Positions 42,132 to 53,050 of a stretch of 64,000 nt of DNA are shown in pieces (the first letter of the stretch is position 1; every line of letters starts with the position of its first letter). This stretch comes from Ruegeria atlantica (GTDB lineage Bacteria; Pseudomonadota; Alphaproteobacteria; Rhodobacterales; Rhodobacteraceae), in assembly GCF_013033965.1 (NCBI RefSeq), contig NZ_WQFE01000001.1:372001-436000 (forward strand). The letters run 5' to 3'. The notes under the pieces are model-generated. The model ran no database searches, was not told the DNA's origin, and worked only from the letters and a program-made list of their open reading frames with translations. The translations under genes and the position numbers were made by a program.

Positions 42132-43198
42132 TGACGGACATGCTTTCTCCGGGGGCGCGGATTGGAATTCTGGGCGGTGGTCAATTGGGCCGGATGTTGT
42201 CCGTCGCGGCAGCCCGGTTGGGCTTTGTAACCCACATCTTTGAGCCAGGTGCCAACCCACCCGCCGGTCAGGTGGCGGATCGTGTGACCACTGCAGTCTA
42301 TGACGACGCTGCGGCGCTGAAAGCGTTTGCCGAGTCGGTTGATGTCATCACCTATGAATTCGAGAACATCCCAACCGAAGCGTTGGACCTGTTGGAAGCA
42401 AATTGCCCGATCCACCCCGGACGCGAGGCACTGCGCGTCAGTCAGGACCGGTTGACCGAAAAGAACTTCCTTGCCGGGTTAGGTTTGAAGACGGCACCGT
42501 TCGCCGACATCACGGATCTAAACAGCCTGAAGGCAGCGATTGACCAGATCGGCACGCCGGCCATCCTGAAAACCCGCCGCTTTGGCTATGACGGCAAGGG
42601 ACAGGCGCGGTTGCGCGGTCCCGAGGATGCCGAGGCTGCCCTGGCCGATATGGCAGGCGCGCCCGCAATCCTCGAAGGGTTCGTCAACTTCAGCCACGAG
42701 GTATCGGTCATCGCCGCCCGCGGTATCGACGGTCAGGTGGCCTGTTTCGACCCCGGCGAGAACGTGCACCGCGATGGCATCCTGCACACGACTACGGTCC
42801 CTGCCCGCCTCGCCCCGGCGCAGCGGACGGATGCGGTTCTGTTGGCTGCCAACATTCTGAACGCGCTGGACTATGTCGGTGTTATGGGAGTCGAGCTGTT
42901 CGTCACGTCGGAAGGTTTGATCGTGAATGAGGTTGCGCCAAGGGTGCATAACTCGGGCCACTGGACTCAGAATGGATGCGCGGTGGATCAGTTTGAGCAG
43001 CATATTCGCGCCGTAGCCGGTTGGCCGTTGGGCGATGGTCAACGCCACTCAGACGTGGTCATGGAGAACCTGATCGGCGACGATATGGACCGCGTGCCGG
43101 AATTGGCGCGGGAACGCGACGTGGCGCTTCATCTCTATGGCAAGGCTGAGGTCAAACCGGGCCGTAAGATGGCGCATTTCAACCGCATCACGCGGTAA
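42131..43198 (+). CDS. purK: 5-(carboxyamino)imidazole ribonucleotide synthase
   Basis: A 355-residue ATP-grasp enzyme. The N-terminal GILGGGQLGRMLSVAA (residues about 12-27) and the FEPGAN segment match PurK. The central TRRFGYDGKGQ and the EVAPRVHNSGHWT block near residue 270 are active-site parts. It makes N5-CAIR from AIR, bicarbonate and ATP, the substrate of PurE. Its start overlaps the ProC-like gene by one base. It ends one base from the convergent phnM. Confidence 0.95.
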   Translation: MTDMLSPGARIGILGGGQLGRMLSVAAARLGFVTHIFEPGANPPAGQVADRVTTAVYDDAAALKAFAESVDVITYEFENIPTEALDLLEANCPIHPGREALRVSQDRLTEKNFLAGLGLKTAPFADITDLNSLKAAIDQIGTPAILKTRRFGYDGKGQARLRGPEDAEAALADMAGAPAILEGFVNFSHEVSVIAARGIDGQVACFDPGENVHRDGILHTTTVPARLAPAQRTDAVLLAANILNALDYVGVMGVELFVTSEGLIVNEVAPRVHNSGHWTQNGCAVDQFEQHIRAVAGWPLGDGQRHSDVVMENLIGDDMDRVPELARERDVALHLYGKAEVKPGRKMAHFNRITR

Positions 43199-43199
43199 C

Positions 43200-44351
43200 T
43201 CAGCCCACGAACCGTGCGGCGATATCGCCGGACATGAAACTAACCCGCCCGCCAGCCAGCGTGGCGGCGACGCGGTGGGACCGAGCATCAAGGATCACTA
43301 GGTCTGCGCGTTGACCCGGGGCTAGAGTGCCCCGGTCCTGCAACCCAAGAACCCGTGCCGGACCTGAAGAGACCAACGCCCAGGCTCCGGCCAGATCCAA
43401 CAGACCGGATTTGGCAAGCATCAAAGCCGCTCGCCTAGGACTGGGATAATGGTAATCCGAGGCCAGCGCATCACACAGCCCCATCGTGATCAAATCCAGC
43501 GCGCTGACATTGCCCTTATGCGACCCCCCACGCACCACGTTGGGAGAACCAAGGATGACGTGATCACCCGCAGCCCGTGCGGCCTCGGCTGCCTCTAGCG
43601 TTTCGGGAAATTCGGCAATCTGAGCACCTCTCGCACGCCAATTGGCACGAGTTTCGGCCGTTGCGTCGTCATGGCTGCCCATACGGACACCCTGCTCGGA
43701 CAGCGCCGCACAGAGCGCGTCCAAGGCTGCGGGAACCTCATCCCGACGGGCATGCATGGACAGCAACATCTCAAAATGTGCGTCCGGATTGCGCCCGGCC
43801 TTAAGCGCCTGCCCCGTCAGTCGTGGCGGCTTGCGCCCCTCGGCCAACCGGTCATGCGGTAGGTGATCATTGAACACGACATAGGGCACCTGCCAATTGG
43901 CGATACGCTCAGGCAGGCTGGAGTATTCCTCCAACATGTGGGTTTCGAACCGCAACTGGGGCAACAGATCGGTCACGACGCGATCCTTGACCGATGTAAT
44001 GGCATCGAACACCTGACCCGCAAATTCGGGGCCGCGCACGCCGCCTTCCCAACTCAGGAACTGGGCCAGAACCGCCGTGGTGATCCCGTTCGCAGCCAAT
44101 TCAGCCTCGACCGACAGGATACCCTCATCCATCTGTTTCATCGCCCCGCGACGCGGCGCGATGTGGCGCTCGAACCCGTCACCGTGCAGGTCAATGATGC
44201 CGGGCAAGACAAGGTACCCGGTCAGGTCGATTGTTCGGCCTGGATGGTCCAGTTGCACGATCCCGTCGGAAATGGGCAAATCTGCACGCGTCATGCCCCG
44301 GTCCGGCAGCAGAACCTCTGCGCCGGAAAATGTCAGAGAGAGAGCGGTCAT
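43200..44351 (-). CDS. phnM: alpha-D-ribose 1-methylphosphonate 5-triphosphate diphosphatase PhnM
   Basis: A 383-residue amidohydrolase. The metal segment [13 protein letters not shown] is near residue 54, and the MGSHDD and [11 protein letters not shown] blocks follow. These match PhnM of the C-P lyase pathway, which removes pyrophosphate from the ribose triphosphate intermediate. No other phn genes lie here, so the rest of the pathway must be elsewhere or this copy acts alone. The start at 44351 overlaps the stop of the lipase-like gene by four bases. Confidence 0.85.
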   Translation of the reverse strand: MTALSLTFSGAEVLLPDRGMTRADLPISDGIVQLDHPGRTIDLTGYLVLPGIIDLHGDGFERHIAPRRGAMKQMDEGILSVEAELAANGITTAVLAQFLSWEGGVRGPEFAGQVFDAITSVKDRVVTDLLPQLRFETHMLEEYSSLPERIANWQVPYVVFNDHLPHDRLAEGRKPPRLTGQALKAGRNPDAHFEMLLSMHARRDEVPAALDALCAALSEQGVRMGSHDDATAETRANWRARGAQIAEFPETLEAAEAARAAGDHVILGSPNVVRGGSHKGNVSALDLITMGLCDALASDYHYPSPRRAALMLAKSGLLDLAGAWALVSSGPARVLGLQDRGTLAPGQRADLVILDARSHRVAATLAGGRVSFMSGDIAARFVG

Positions 44352-45121
44352 TGAGAGCGTTCCGAAGAGGGTTCCGAGCAATCCTGCCCGATGCAGATTT
44401 CGTCGATGATTTCCATCACCCCGTCCAGCCAAGTGATCTGCGGATCAAACTGCCCAAACTCAATGAAATGCAACGCCTGCGCCATTACGCGCGGGTTGTT
44501 CATCATGAAAGTGTGTGTCACCGGTAGGACGATATGATCCGCCATTCCTTCGACCTTGGTCGTTTCAACAGACACTTTCCCGTCATCCGAGCCATCAATC
44601 ATCGAAGAAAACAGCGGGTTCAACGAATTCTCCCCTGCGATCACGCCCAGCTCAAAATCCACCGGCGGCAGTTGCCTCGGAATACCCTCGGGGCCCGTGC
44701 CCAGCGCCAAACCGGCCGGTCCATTCAGCATCCCGAACACCTCATACGCGCTAAGTTCGTCCACCAGCTGGCTGCCCTGATTGGGCGGGCCAAGCATGAC
44801 CACGCGGCCCAGATTTTCAGGATGATTGTCTTGCAGCCAATAGCGCAACAGGATGCCGCCCATCGAATGCGCAACCACATTGACCCTATTGGCACCACAA
44901 TCGGCAAACGCATCTGGCAGCGTCTGCGCAGCCAGTTCGGGAATAGGTAGGTCAGTGGAAGGGTACCCTGGACGCACCACAGTATATCCATGCGTTTTGA
45001 AGAGCTGCTCCATGACGGTAAATGACGCTTCGGTCCGCGCCAGCCCGTGTAGCAGGACCACGCATTTGGCCTGCGCTATGGCGGGAACAACGAGCAAAAA
45101 GAGGGCAAGCAGGTAACGCAT
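44348..45121 (-). CDS. secreted lipase-like alpha/beta hydrolase
   Basis: A 257-residue protein with a signal peptide ([18 protein letters not shown] then KC). The alpha/beta hydrolase landmarks are the oxyanion [10 protein letters not shown] near residue 21 and the nucleophile Ser in [10 protein letters not shown] near residue 86. The Cys pair near the ends may form a disulfide. It resembles secreted lipases/esterases (EstA or PGAP1-like), with the substrate unknown. It overlaps phnM downstream, an unusual pairing. Confidence 0.8.
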   Translation of the reverse strand: MRYLLALFLLVVPAIAQAKCVVLLHGLARTEASFTVMEQLFKTHGYTVVRPGYPSTDLPIPELAAQTLPDAFADCGANRVNVVAHSMGGILLRYWLQDNHPENLGRVVMLGPPNQGSQLVDELSAYEVFGMLNGPAGLALGTGPEGIPRQLPPVDFELGVIAGENSLNPLFSSMIDGSDDGKVSVETTKVEGMADHIVLPVTHTFMMNNPRVMAQALHFIEFGQFDPQITWLDGVMEIIDEICIGQDCSEPSSERSQ

Positions 45122-45159
45122 AGCCGCCAGATAAGGCCTATCGCCCGACGAATAAACCC

Positions 45160-46038
45160 CTACCGCGGCGTCCTGCGCAGAACCGCCAGTGCAATTCCGC
45201 CCAATACCAGCCCGGCCCCAAGGATCAGGCGCAGGCTGGCAGCCTCACCCAATAAAATGACACCACCAACTATGGCAATGATCGGAACGCTGAGCTGAAC
45301 AACAGCCGCCGTTGTGGGCGTCAATTCCCTTAGAACGTGATACCAAAGTGCATAACCCATCCCTGATGTGACCGCGCCGGACAAGGCTGCCAGCAGGTAT
45401 CCATTCGTCGTCATGTGCCACACCCCTCCGGTCCCCAACAAGGCCAGCGTGGTCACAGGCAATGCCACGACGAAATTGGCGGCTGTGCCAGACAAGGCAT
45501 CTGGTTCGGACTTGCCAACCAGCGAATAGATCGCCCAGCCAATCCCGGCGGCGATCATCAAGGCCGCCCCAACCGGATTGACCTGTATCGATCCGGACGG
45601 CCAAAGCACATAACCCAGCCCCAACAACGCAATTGCAGCTCCTGCGATCTGCCGGTTGGTGGGGATCGTGCCCTTCACTGATGTCACAGTGAACATCATG
45701 ACCTGCACCACCCCGAACAGGATCAACGCGCCAAGTCCTGCGTCCAGCGTCAGATACGCGATCGAGAAACCGATCATATACAATGAAAGCGACCCTGCCC
45801 CGGCAATTCTGCGTCGGTCAAACAGAGGCAAATGGCCAGTCCTGGGAAGAACCAGCCCGGCCAGCATCACCGCCCCGGCAAGAACGCGCACCACGGCAAA
45901 GGCCGCGGGATCACTGGCGCCGCTGTCAATCGCCAAGCGGTTCAGGATTGAATTGGACGCAAAGGCGCACATCGTCAGGCACGTGAACAGGAACAGTTTC
46001 ATATCAATCGCATAGCGGGTTACGCGCGTTTTGGACAC
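45160..46038 (-). CDS. EamA/DMT family transporter
   Basis: A 292-residue membrane protein with about ten helices in two EamA repeats, one before and one after residue 145. Substrates of this superfamily range from amino acids to metabolites. The start is placed at the GTG at 46038 because AGGAAAG lies six bases upstream; an ATG at 46002 (MKLFLFTCL) is the alternative and gives a more usual N-terminus. It lies just after the terminator of the groESL operon and may be transcribed separately. Confidence 0.82.
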   Translation of the reverse strand: MSKTRVTRYAIDMKLFLFTCLTMCAFASNSILNRLAIDSGASDPAAFAVVRVLAGAVMLAGLVLPRTGHLPLFDRRRIAGAGSLSLYMIGFSIAYLTLDAGLGALILFGVVQVMMFTVTSVKGTIPTNRQIAGAAIALLGLGYVLWPSGSIQVNPVGAALMIAAGIGWAIYSLVGKSEPDALSGTAANFVVALPVTTLALLGTGGVWHMTTNGYLLAALSGAVTSGMGYALWYHVLRELTPTTAAVVQLSVPIIAIVGGVILLGEAASLRLILGAGLVLGGIALAVLRRTPR

Positions 46039-46071
46039 TCACTTTCCTGCGGGGGTGGCCCATAAAACGAA

Positions 46072-46097
46072 ACGGGGCCGCCCGAAGGCGACCCCGT
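46072..46097 (-). terminator. terminator of groESL
   Basis: ACGGGG at 46072 pairs with CCCCGT at 46092, with an inner GCC/GGC pair around CGAA. On the minus strand the stem is followed by TTCGTTTTA. It lies 92 bases after the groEL stop. Confidence 0.75.
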
Positions 46098-46189
46098 CCC
46101 TAAGCACTAATGCTTCCCTCTCGGCAGCTTGGCCTTACAGCCAAGCGCCTGTCGGGACCGTCAGAATTCGCCACGGCGAATTCGACGTC

Positions 46190-47869
<1,680 letters not shown>

Positions 47870-47887
47870 TCAGAGGAAGCGGGTCGC

Positions 47888-48175
47888 TTACTCGATGATC
47901 CCCATGATGTCGCTTTCTTTCATCATCAGCAGCTCTTCGCCGCCGACGTTGACCTCGGTGCCCGACCATTTGCCGAACAGGATCTTGTCGCCAGCTTTAA
48001 CAGCCATTGCGATCAGTTCGCCGCTGTCCTTGCGTGCGCCTTCGCCGGTTGCAACGACTTCGCCTTCGCTGGGCTTTTCTTTTGCGCTATCGGGAATGAT
48101 CAGACCACCAGCGGTTTTTTCGTCGCTTTCGGTACGGCGAACCAGCACGCGGTCATGAAGCGGTTTCAATGCCAT
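47888..48175 (-). CDS. groES: co-chaperonin GroES
   Basis: A 95-residue GroES. The N-terminal [11 protein letters not shown], the mobile loop with [19 protein letters not shown] and the [10 protein letters not shown] segment are clear. It forms the lid of the GroEL chamber. AAGGAG lies just before the ATG. It is first in the groESL operon, behind a CIRCE element and a sigma-70-like promoter. Confidence 0.97.
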   Translation of the reverse strand: MALKPLHDRVLVRRTESDEKTAGGLIIPDSAKEKPSEGEVVATGEGARKDSGELIAMAVKAGDKILFGKWSGTEVNVGGEELLMMKESDIMGIIE

Positions 48176-48232
48176 CTTTGCAGCTCCTTGGGCTCAAAGT
48201 TTATTATCCTCCCCTCGCCGGCTGGCGAGGCG

Positions 48233-48259
48233 TTAGCACTCAGGGGTACAGAGTGATAA
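48233..48259 (-). promoter_or_regulatory. CIRCE element (HrcA operator)
   Basis: TTAGCACTC, nine bases, then GAGTGATAA, which differs from the consensus GAGTGCTAA at one base. It lies between the promoter and groES, where HrcA binding would block transcription. Confidence 0.88.
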
Positions 48260-48266
48260 CGACGCA

Positions 48267-48295
48267 TAGCTAGGGGGTCGGAAACTCCGAGTCAA
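48267..48295 (-). promoter_or_regulatory. groESL promoter
   Basis: On the minus strand TTGACT (48295-48290) and TAGCTA (48272-48267) are spaced by 17 bases. The -10 lies eight bases from CIRCE. An overlapping CTTG/CCCCCTA pair could serve RpoH. Confidence 0.65.
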
Positions 48296-48326
48296 CAAGC
48301 TGTGAGGGATTTTTTTGCAGCCTGGA

Positions 48327-49001
48327 TCAGTCGGCCTGTTCCCAGCTGTAGGCCCAGTGCTTTAATCCTTCCGCCCCCGCAGCGGACAGTGCGTAGACGC
48401 CCTTCTCGACCTTGTCGAACCACCCGTAGTGATTATCCCGCATCAAGCGCGTGGCTGCGGCCACGCCAGTGGACTGGGCGACCTCTGCCCCTTTTGTCGC
48501 GCCGCATTCAGCCAGATGCGCCGCACATTTCAGCGCGTCCTGCCGGTAGGCCGTGACGATCCCGTGCCGGGTGGCCCCGCCTGCGTTGGGATCACCCTCC
48601 AACCTGTCAAATTCGCGCAGCAGACGGACCGCTTTTGCCTTGTTTTTGCGGGGCGCATAAGGACCGGGGTCGCATTGCACCTCGACCGTTCTGTCGGCAC
48701 GTACAGTGATCAATCCAAGACCTAACCTGCGGCACAGCGCAAGATTATCCTTCAACGCACGACGCGCAGTTCGTCCCTTGGGCTTGCACACACCAATATA
48801 GACCTGATCTGTCACCTTCAGCCGCGTGATCGCCTGATGAAACAGCGCCAATGAGAACCGCAGCTTGAGCTCGACAATCACAGGCTCATCGCCATCCCTA
48901 ATAGCAACGATATCGGCGGCCCCCACCTCGCCTTTGACTGTGTAGCCCTGACGCTCGAACAGCGCCTTGATGGGGGGATATAAATCCTGCTCTCGGTCCA
49001 T
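48327..49001 (-). CDS. DUF2161 family protein (PD-(D/E)XK-like)
   Basis: A 224-residue protein of the DUF2161 family. The first part, GEVGAADIVAIRDGDEPVIVELKL near residues 25-48 (given by outline), has a D then E-x-K arrangement, as in PD-(D/E)XK nucleases. The C-terminal half has a winged-helix-like region near residues 140-210. A phosphodiesterase or nuclease role is plausible, with no substrate known. It sits alone between groESL and the TraB gene. Confidence 0.75.
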   Translation of the reverse strand: MDREQDLYPPIKALFERQGYTVKGEVGAADIVAIRDGDEPVIVELKLRFSLALFHQAITRLKVTDQVYIGVCKPKGRTARRALKDNLALCRRLGLGLITVRADRTVEVQCDPGPYAPRKNKAKAVRLLREFDRLEGDPNAGGATRHGIVTAYRQDALKCAAHLAECGATKGAEVAQSTGVAAATRLMRDNHYGWFDKVEKGVYALSAAGAEGLKHWAYSWEQAD

Positions 49002-49107
49002 TTCGCCATGCTATGCAAATTTGCCGCGAACGCCAGACATCAGATGCACTTGGCTTGAACACATGACCGGGCCAAGGCAATGTCGCGGTCACACTTAAAT
49101 TTCCGGG

Positions 49108-50097
49108 ATGATCCTGATGCGCCTGATTGCACTGCTGATTTACTTCTTGCTGCCCGTCGCCGCACAGGCCGCATGCGAAGGGAGCGACCTGAGGCCGGAT
49201 CTCAGCCCGGAGGCTAGGGCCGAACTGCAACAGACGGTCGCTGGCATCCCGTTTCCCGAAGGCAACCACTGGATAGCAACCAAGGGCGACACAGTCCTGC
49301 ACCTTATCGGAACGCTGCACGCCAATGACGCGCGGATGGATGCGGTAGTCGAACGGCTAACTCCGACCCTCAGCGAGGCGGACGCGTTTTACTTCGAGGT
49401 TACACAGGAAGAAATGAATGCGTTCGAGCAGGATCTGGCGAAGGACATGAGCCCGGTAATGATCACCTCGGGACCCAGCCTGATTGATCTGATGTCCGAG
49501 GAGGACTGGTCTGCGCTGTCTCACGGGTTGTCCGAACGCGGCATTCCCGGCTGGATGGCTGCCAAAATGCGGCCCTGGTTTCTGAGTATGATGCTGGGCA
49601 TTCCCCCCTGTATGATGCAGGATCCCAGTGCAAACTACGGGATGGACGCTCGTTTGGACGAACTGGCCGATGAGTTGGATATCCCGAAACACTCGCTGGA
49701 ACAGATTGCCGATCTTATGAGCATGTTCGACAGCCACCCCATCGAAAAGCAGGTCCAGTCCCTTGTGCGGATGGCTGGCGCCATGGGCGGCAGCGAGGAT
49801 CAACTGGCCACGATGGCGAACGCCTATTGGGAAGAGAAGCATGTCGAGATCATCCAGCTCGCCCGCATCCAGGGGTTGCAGGATTCGGGCCTGTCGCCTG
49901 AGGTTTTCGACGAGGAGTGGAATGACTTCGAGCAAAAACTTCTGGTCGAGCGCAACAGCAATTGGATGCAGAAAATTCTGAACATTCAGGATCAAACGGC
50001 CGTGATCGCGGTCGGTGCCGGGCATCTTGGGGGCGAACATGGGCTGCTGAACCAACTACAACAGTCCGGGTATACCTTGACCCGTGCCGCGTTCTGA
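49108..50097 (+). CDS. TraB/GumN family protein
   Basis: A 329-residue protein with an N-terminal signal (MRLIALLIYFLLPVAAQA). The TraB/GumN motifs are HLIGTLHAND near residue 65 and VGAGHLGGEHGLL near residue 300, which carry the conserved Gly-His pairs. The family is related to the Tiki metalloproteases, so a metal-dependent hydrolase role in the periplasm is possible. An ATG at 49117 is an equally good start. No ribosome binding site stands out. Confidence 0.82.
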   Translation: MILMRLIALLIYFLLPVAAQAACEGSDLRPDLSPEARAELQQTVAGIPFPEGNHWIATKGDTVLHLIGTLHANDARMDAVVERLTPTLSEADAFYFEVTQEEMNAFEQDLAKDMSPVMITSGPSLIDLMSEEDWSALSHGLSERGIPGWMAAKMRPWFLSMMLGIPPCMMQDPSANYGMDARLDELADELDIPKHSLEQIADLMSMFDSHPIEKQVQSLVRMAGAMGGSEDQLATMANAYWEEKHVEIIQLARIQGLQDSGLSPEVFDEEWNDFEQKLLVERNSNWMQKILNIQDQTAVIAVGAGHLGGEHGLLNQLQQSGYTLTRAAF

Positions 50098-50203
50098 CTC
50101 ACCTCGATTTCAGACCAACCGTCGCAGCGCATCTGCTGCCGGGTGACAAGCCCGGAAGACCGCCCTATAAGGCGCGCAAAATGATCATCCTCAGGACGCT
50201 GAC

Positions 50204-51124
50204 ATGACAACGCTCGTATTTGGCCACAAATCCCCCGACACCGATTCCACAGGTTCGCCGATCCTGTGGTCGTGGTATCTGAACGAAATCAAAGGCGAGA
50301 AGGCCGAGCCGGTTTTGCTGGGCGAGCCCAACACCGAAGCGGCATTCATGCTGCAGCGCTGGGACCTGCCCAAGCCGCGCATCATCGCGGATGTCGAAAC
50401 CGACGCCCCGGTTGTTATCGTGGACACCAACAACCCGGCCGAGCTGCCCGCCAGCATCAACAACGCCGACATCCGCGCCATCATCGACCACCACAAGCTG
50501 GTTGGCGGTCTAGAAACCAAAGGCCCGATCGACATTACCGTGCGCCCGCTGGCCTGCACCGCGACCATCATGATGGACCTGATCGGCGACGATGCTGCCA
50601 ATATGCCCGACGCCGTAAAAGGCGCGGCACTGACCTGCATCCTGTCGGACACGCTGGAATTCCGTTCGCCCACCACTACTGCGCATGACCGCAAAGTGGC
50701 TGAAAAACTGGCCGCCGATCTGGGCCTGGATGTGTCGGCCTATGCCGCTGACATGTTCGCAGCGAAATCGGACGTTTCGTCCTTCTCGGACGCCGAACTG
50801 ATCCGCATGGACAGCAAGGAATACGAGGTCGACGGCACCAAGTTCCGCGTCTCGGTTCTGGAAACCACCGCTCCGGGCGTCGTTCTGGACCGCAAGGCAA
50901 GCCTAGCACGATCGATGACTGACGTGGCCAACGAAGATGGCGTTGATCAGGTTCTGCTTTTCGTCGTCGACATCCTGAACGAAGAAGCCACCCTGCTGGT
51001 ACCCAACGATCTGGTCAAAGGCGTTGCAGAAAAGAGCTTTGGCGCTACCGTTGACGGCGATGCCGTAGTTCTGCCCGGTATCATGAGCCGGAAAAAGCAG
51101 ATCATCCCGAACCTTAAGGTTTGA
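50204..51124 (+). CDS. ppaC: manganese-dependent inorganic pyrophosphatase
   Basis: A 306-residue DHH family protein. FGHKSPDTDS at residues 6-15, VDTNNPAEL near residue 73 and IIDHHKLVGG near residue 91 are the metal-binding segments of family II pyrophosphatase. It hydrolyses pyrophosphate from biosynthesis, and so supports the synthetases and transferases in this window. AGGACG precedes the ATG. A clear terminator follows the gene. Confidence 0.94.
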   Translation: MTTLVFGHKSPDTDSTGSPILWSWYLNEIKGEKAEPVLLGEPNTEAAFMLQRWDLPKPRIIADVETDAPVVIVDTNNPAELPASINNADIRAIIDHHKLVGGLETKGPIDITVRPLACTATIMMDLIGDDAANMPDAVKGAALTCILSDTLEFRSPTTTAHDRKVAEKLAADLGLDVSAYAADMFAAKSDVSSFSDAELIRMDSKEYEVDGTKFRVSVLETTAPGVVLDRKASLARSMTDVANEDGVDQVLLFVVDILNEEATLLVPNDLVKGVAEKSFGATVDGDAVVLPGIMSRKKQIIPNLKV

Positions 51125-51145
51125 AGCCTGCACACTTCGTATCGG

Positions 51146-51172
51146 AAAGGCGCCTGACTGGGGCGCCTTTTT
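51146..51172 (+). terminator. intrinsic terminator of ppaC
   Basis: AAAGGCGCC at 51146 pairs with GGCGCCTTT at 51162 around a seven-base loop, with a T run ending at 51172. Confidence 0.9.
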
Positions 51173-51460
51173 CTTTGCCGTCTATGTTTTACGCGAATGA
51201 GATCCGTTGGCAGTCTGACATCATTGACAGATGGCGAATTGGATCCCGGGTCCATGGTTGCGGCGCGGCTCCAGAACGGGCTCGGCGTGCAGGTCATCCT
51301 TGGGAACGGAAACCTCCAACATGCCCCCGATGCCGTGGCTATCTCGGAAGAAAGCCGACGGGCCACGGCGGTTATTTCGTCAAATTGCATTGCGGGATGG
51401 TCAACTGGTGAAAGCTTTGCCATAGCTGTCACAACGCCGATTTCAGATCCCGAGGCCCCC
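51173..51460. other. 288-base stretch without a recognised gene
   Basis: An open frame from 51197 runs in frame into the HAD gene, but the upstream part looks non-coding, with low sequence complexity and no ribosome binding site. I see no promoter, RNA or repeat that I can defend. Confidence 0.4.
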
Positions 51461-52336
51461 ATGACCCAGATCATCCACACACTCTCCGAGATTTCAGACC
51501 GTTATAAAGCGCTGTTTGTTGACCTGTGGGGATGCGTCCACAATGGCATCACCGCCTACCCCGAAGCTGTTGCGGCTCTGCAGAATTACCGGGCAAATGG
51601 CGGGATTGTTGTGCTGGTCACCAACTCGCCCAAACCGCGTGCAGGTGTGGCGGAACAACTGGGGCAATTCAACGTCCCCGCAGATGCTTATGACACCATT
51701 GCCACCAGTGGGGACTCGGCACGGTCCGCGATGTTCCGCGGTGCGGTCGGAGAGAAAGTCTACTTCATAGGGGAATGGGAGCGCGACGCTGGCTTCTTTG
51801 AGCCGCTGAAGCTGCTGCATCATCCAATCCACATCGAACGCGTTCCGCTGGATGAGGCCGAAGGGATTGTTTGCTGCGGGCCGTTCGATCCAATGGCGGA
51901 TCCGGCGGTCAATCGCCCTGACTTCCTCTATGCCAAGCAAAAGGGCCTCAAGCTGCTCTGCGCCAACCCCGACATTGTCGTGGATCGGGGCGAGATACGG
52001 GAATGGTGCGCAGGCGCGCTGGCGAAGCTGTATACCGAAATGGGCGGCGAGAGCCTGTATTTCGGAAAACCTCATCCCCCGATCTATGATCTGGCCAGGC
52101 GCAGGCTGCAGGAATTGGGTCACGACATCCCCGATGGCGACATTCTGGTGATCGGTGACGGACCGCACACGGACATTCTGGGTGGCATGGGTGAGGGAAT
52201 TGATTCTCTGTTTATCTCGGGCGGACTGGCCGCGGCGGAAACAAAAACTGAGCACCACCCGCACCACGAATCCCTAAGTGATTATATTGCAAGGGAAAAG
52301 ATAAACCCGACGTACACGATTGGCCGTTTGAGATAG
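51461..52336 (+). CDS. TIGR01459-type HAD hydrolase
   Basis: A 291-residue HAD protein of the NagD-like branch. Motif I is LFVDLWGCVHNG near residue 19, where the second acidic position is a Gly-flanked Trp region as in TIGR01459. VLVTNSPKPR is motif II, and LVIGDGPHTDILGG is the C-terminal motif IV. It should be a sugar or nucleotide phosphatase, with the substrate unknown. The ATG at 51461 follows GAGG. Confidence 0.85.
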   Translation: MTQIIHTLSEISDRYKALFVDLWGCVHNGITAYPEAVAALQNYRANGGIVVLVTNSPKPRAGVAEQLGQFNVPADAYDTIATSGDSARSAMFRGAVGEKVYFIGEWERDAGFFEPLKLLHHPIHIERVPLDEAEGIVCCGPFDPMADPAVNRPDFLYAKQKGLKLLCANPDIVVDRGEIREWCAGALAKLYTEMGGESLYFGKPHPPIYDLARRRLQELGHDIPDGDILVIGDGPHTDILGGMGEGIDSLFISGGLAAAETKTEHHPHHESLSDYIAREKINPTYTIGRLR

Positions 52337-52436
52337 TCAAAAAAGACTTGATTTTCTGCAACTGCGAAGTAATAAAGTTGCCAAACAGGGGCAACTTTAG
52401 TTGTTTTGTTGCCCATTGAACTCAAGTGAGGGCGAC

Positions 52437-52880
52437 ATGTTGGATAATCTTCCACGCGGCACGATCTGTATTGAAGACATCGAAATGGGCATGAGCCGTC
52501 ACCTGCGCAAAGTGGTGACGGACGAAGATATCGAGATGTTCGCGCAGGTTTCAACGGATCGAAATCCGGTACATCTGGATGATGACTATGCACGCGACAC
52601 GATCTTTGAAGGGCGCATCGCGCACGGAATGCTGACGGCGGGTCTGATCTCGGCCGTTATCGGTGAACAACTTCCGGGCCATGGCACGGTCTATATGGGC
52701 CAATCACTGAAGTTTCTGGCACCGGTGCGTCCCGGCGACATGGTCTATGCTGAGGTCAAGGTGATCGACATCGACTTTGCCAAGCGCCGTGTGAAACTGG
52801 ATTGTTACTGTGCCGTCGATGGCAAGAAGGTGCTGGTGGGTGAAGCCATGGTTCTGGCTCCGTCGCGTAAATTCGACTGA
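52437..52880 (+). CDS. MaoC family hydratase
   Basis: A 147-residue hot-dog-fold protein. The active-site pattern of (R)-specific enoyl-CoA hydratases is present: STDRNPVHLDDDYA near residue 38 (Asp and His) and GRIAHGMLTAGL near residue 60. PhaJ-like activity on enoyl-CoA is likely. The start at 52437 has GAGGG upstream; an earlier frame to 52401 is unsupported. A terminator follows at 52908. Confidence 0.88.
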   Translation: MLDNLPRGTICIEDIEMGMSRHLRKVVTDEDIEMFAQVSTDRNPVHLDDDYARDTIFEGRIAHGMLTAGLISAVIGEQLPGHGTVYMGQSLKFLAPVRPGDMVYAEVKVIDIDFAKRRVKLDCYCAVDGKKVLVGEAMVLAPSRKFD

Positions 52881-52907
52881 GGCAAAGGCATCTGAATACA
52901 TTCGAAG

Positions 52908-52931
52908 GGCGCCGGAAGCGGCGCCTTTTTT
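52908..52931 (+). terminator. intrinsic terminator of the MaoC gene
   Basis: GGCGCC at 52908 pairs with GGCGCC at 52920 around GGAAGC, and six T residues follow. Confidence 0.85.
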
Positions 52932-53050
52932 GTTGTGTGATCTTGGAATGACCATCGTACCGACCTGGATCGATACTTCAGCCCGCAGCAGTCAGCCATT
53001 ACGCAAATCAGATGCTTGAACCCGGTCCTCAGTCCCGATAGGCAAGCTTC

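Noticed and set aside
51197..51460. N-terminal extension of the TIGR01459 HAD gene
   Set aside because: The start at 51461 has GAGG and gives the family length; the extension shows no domain or conserved-looking segments.
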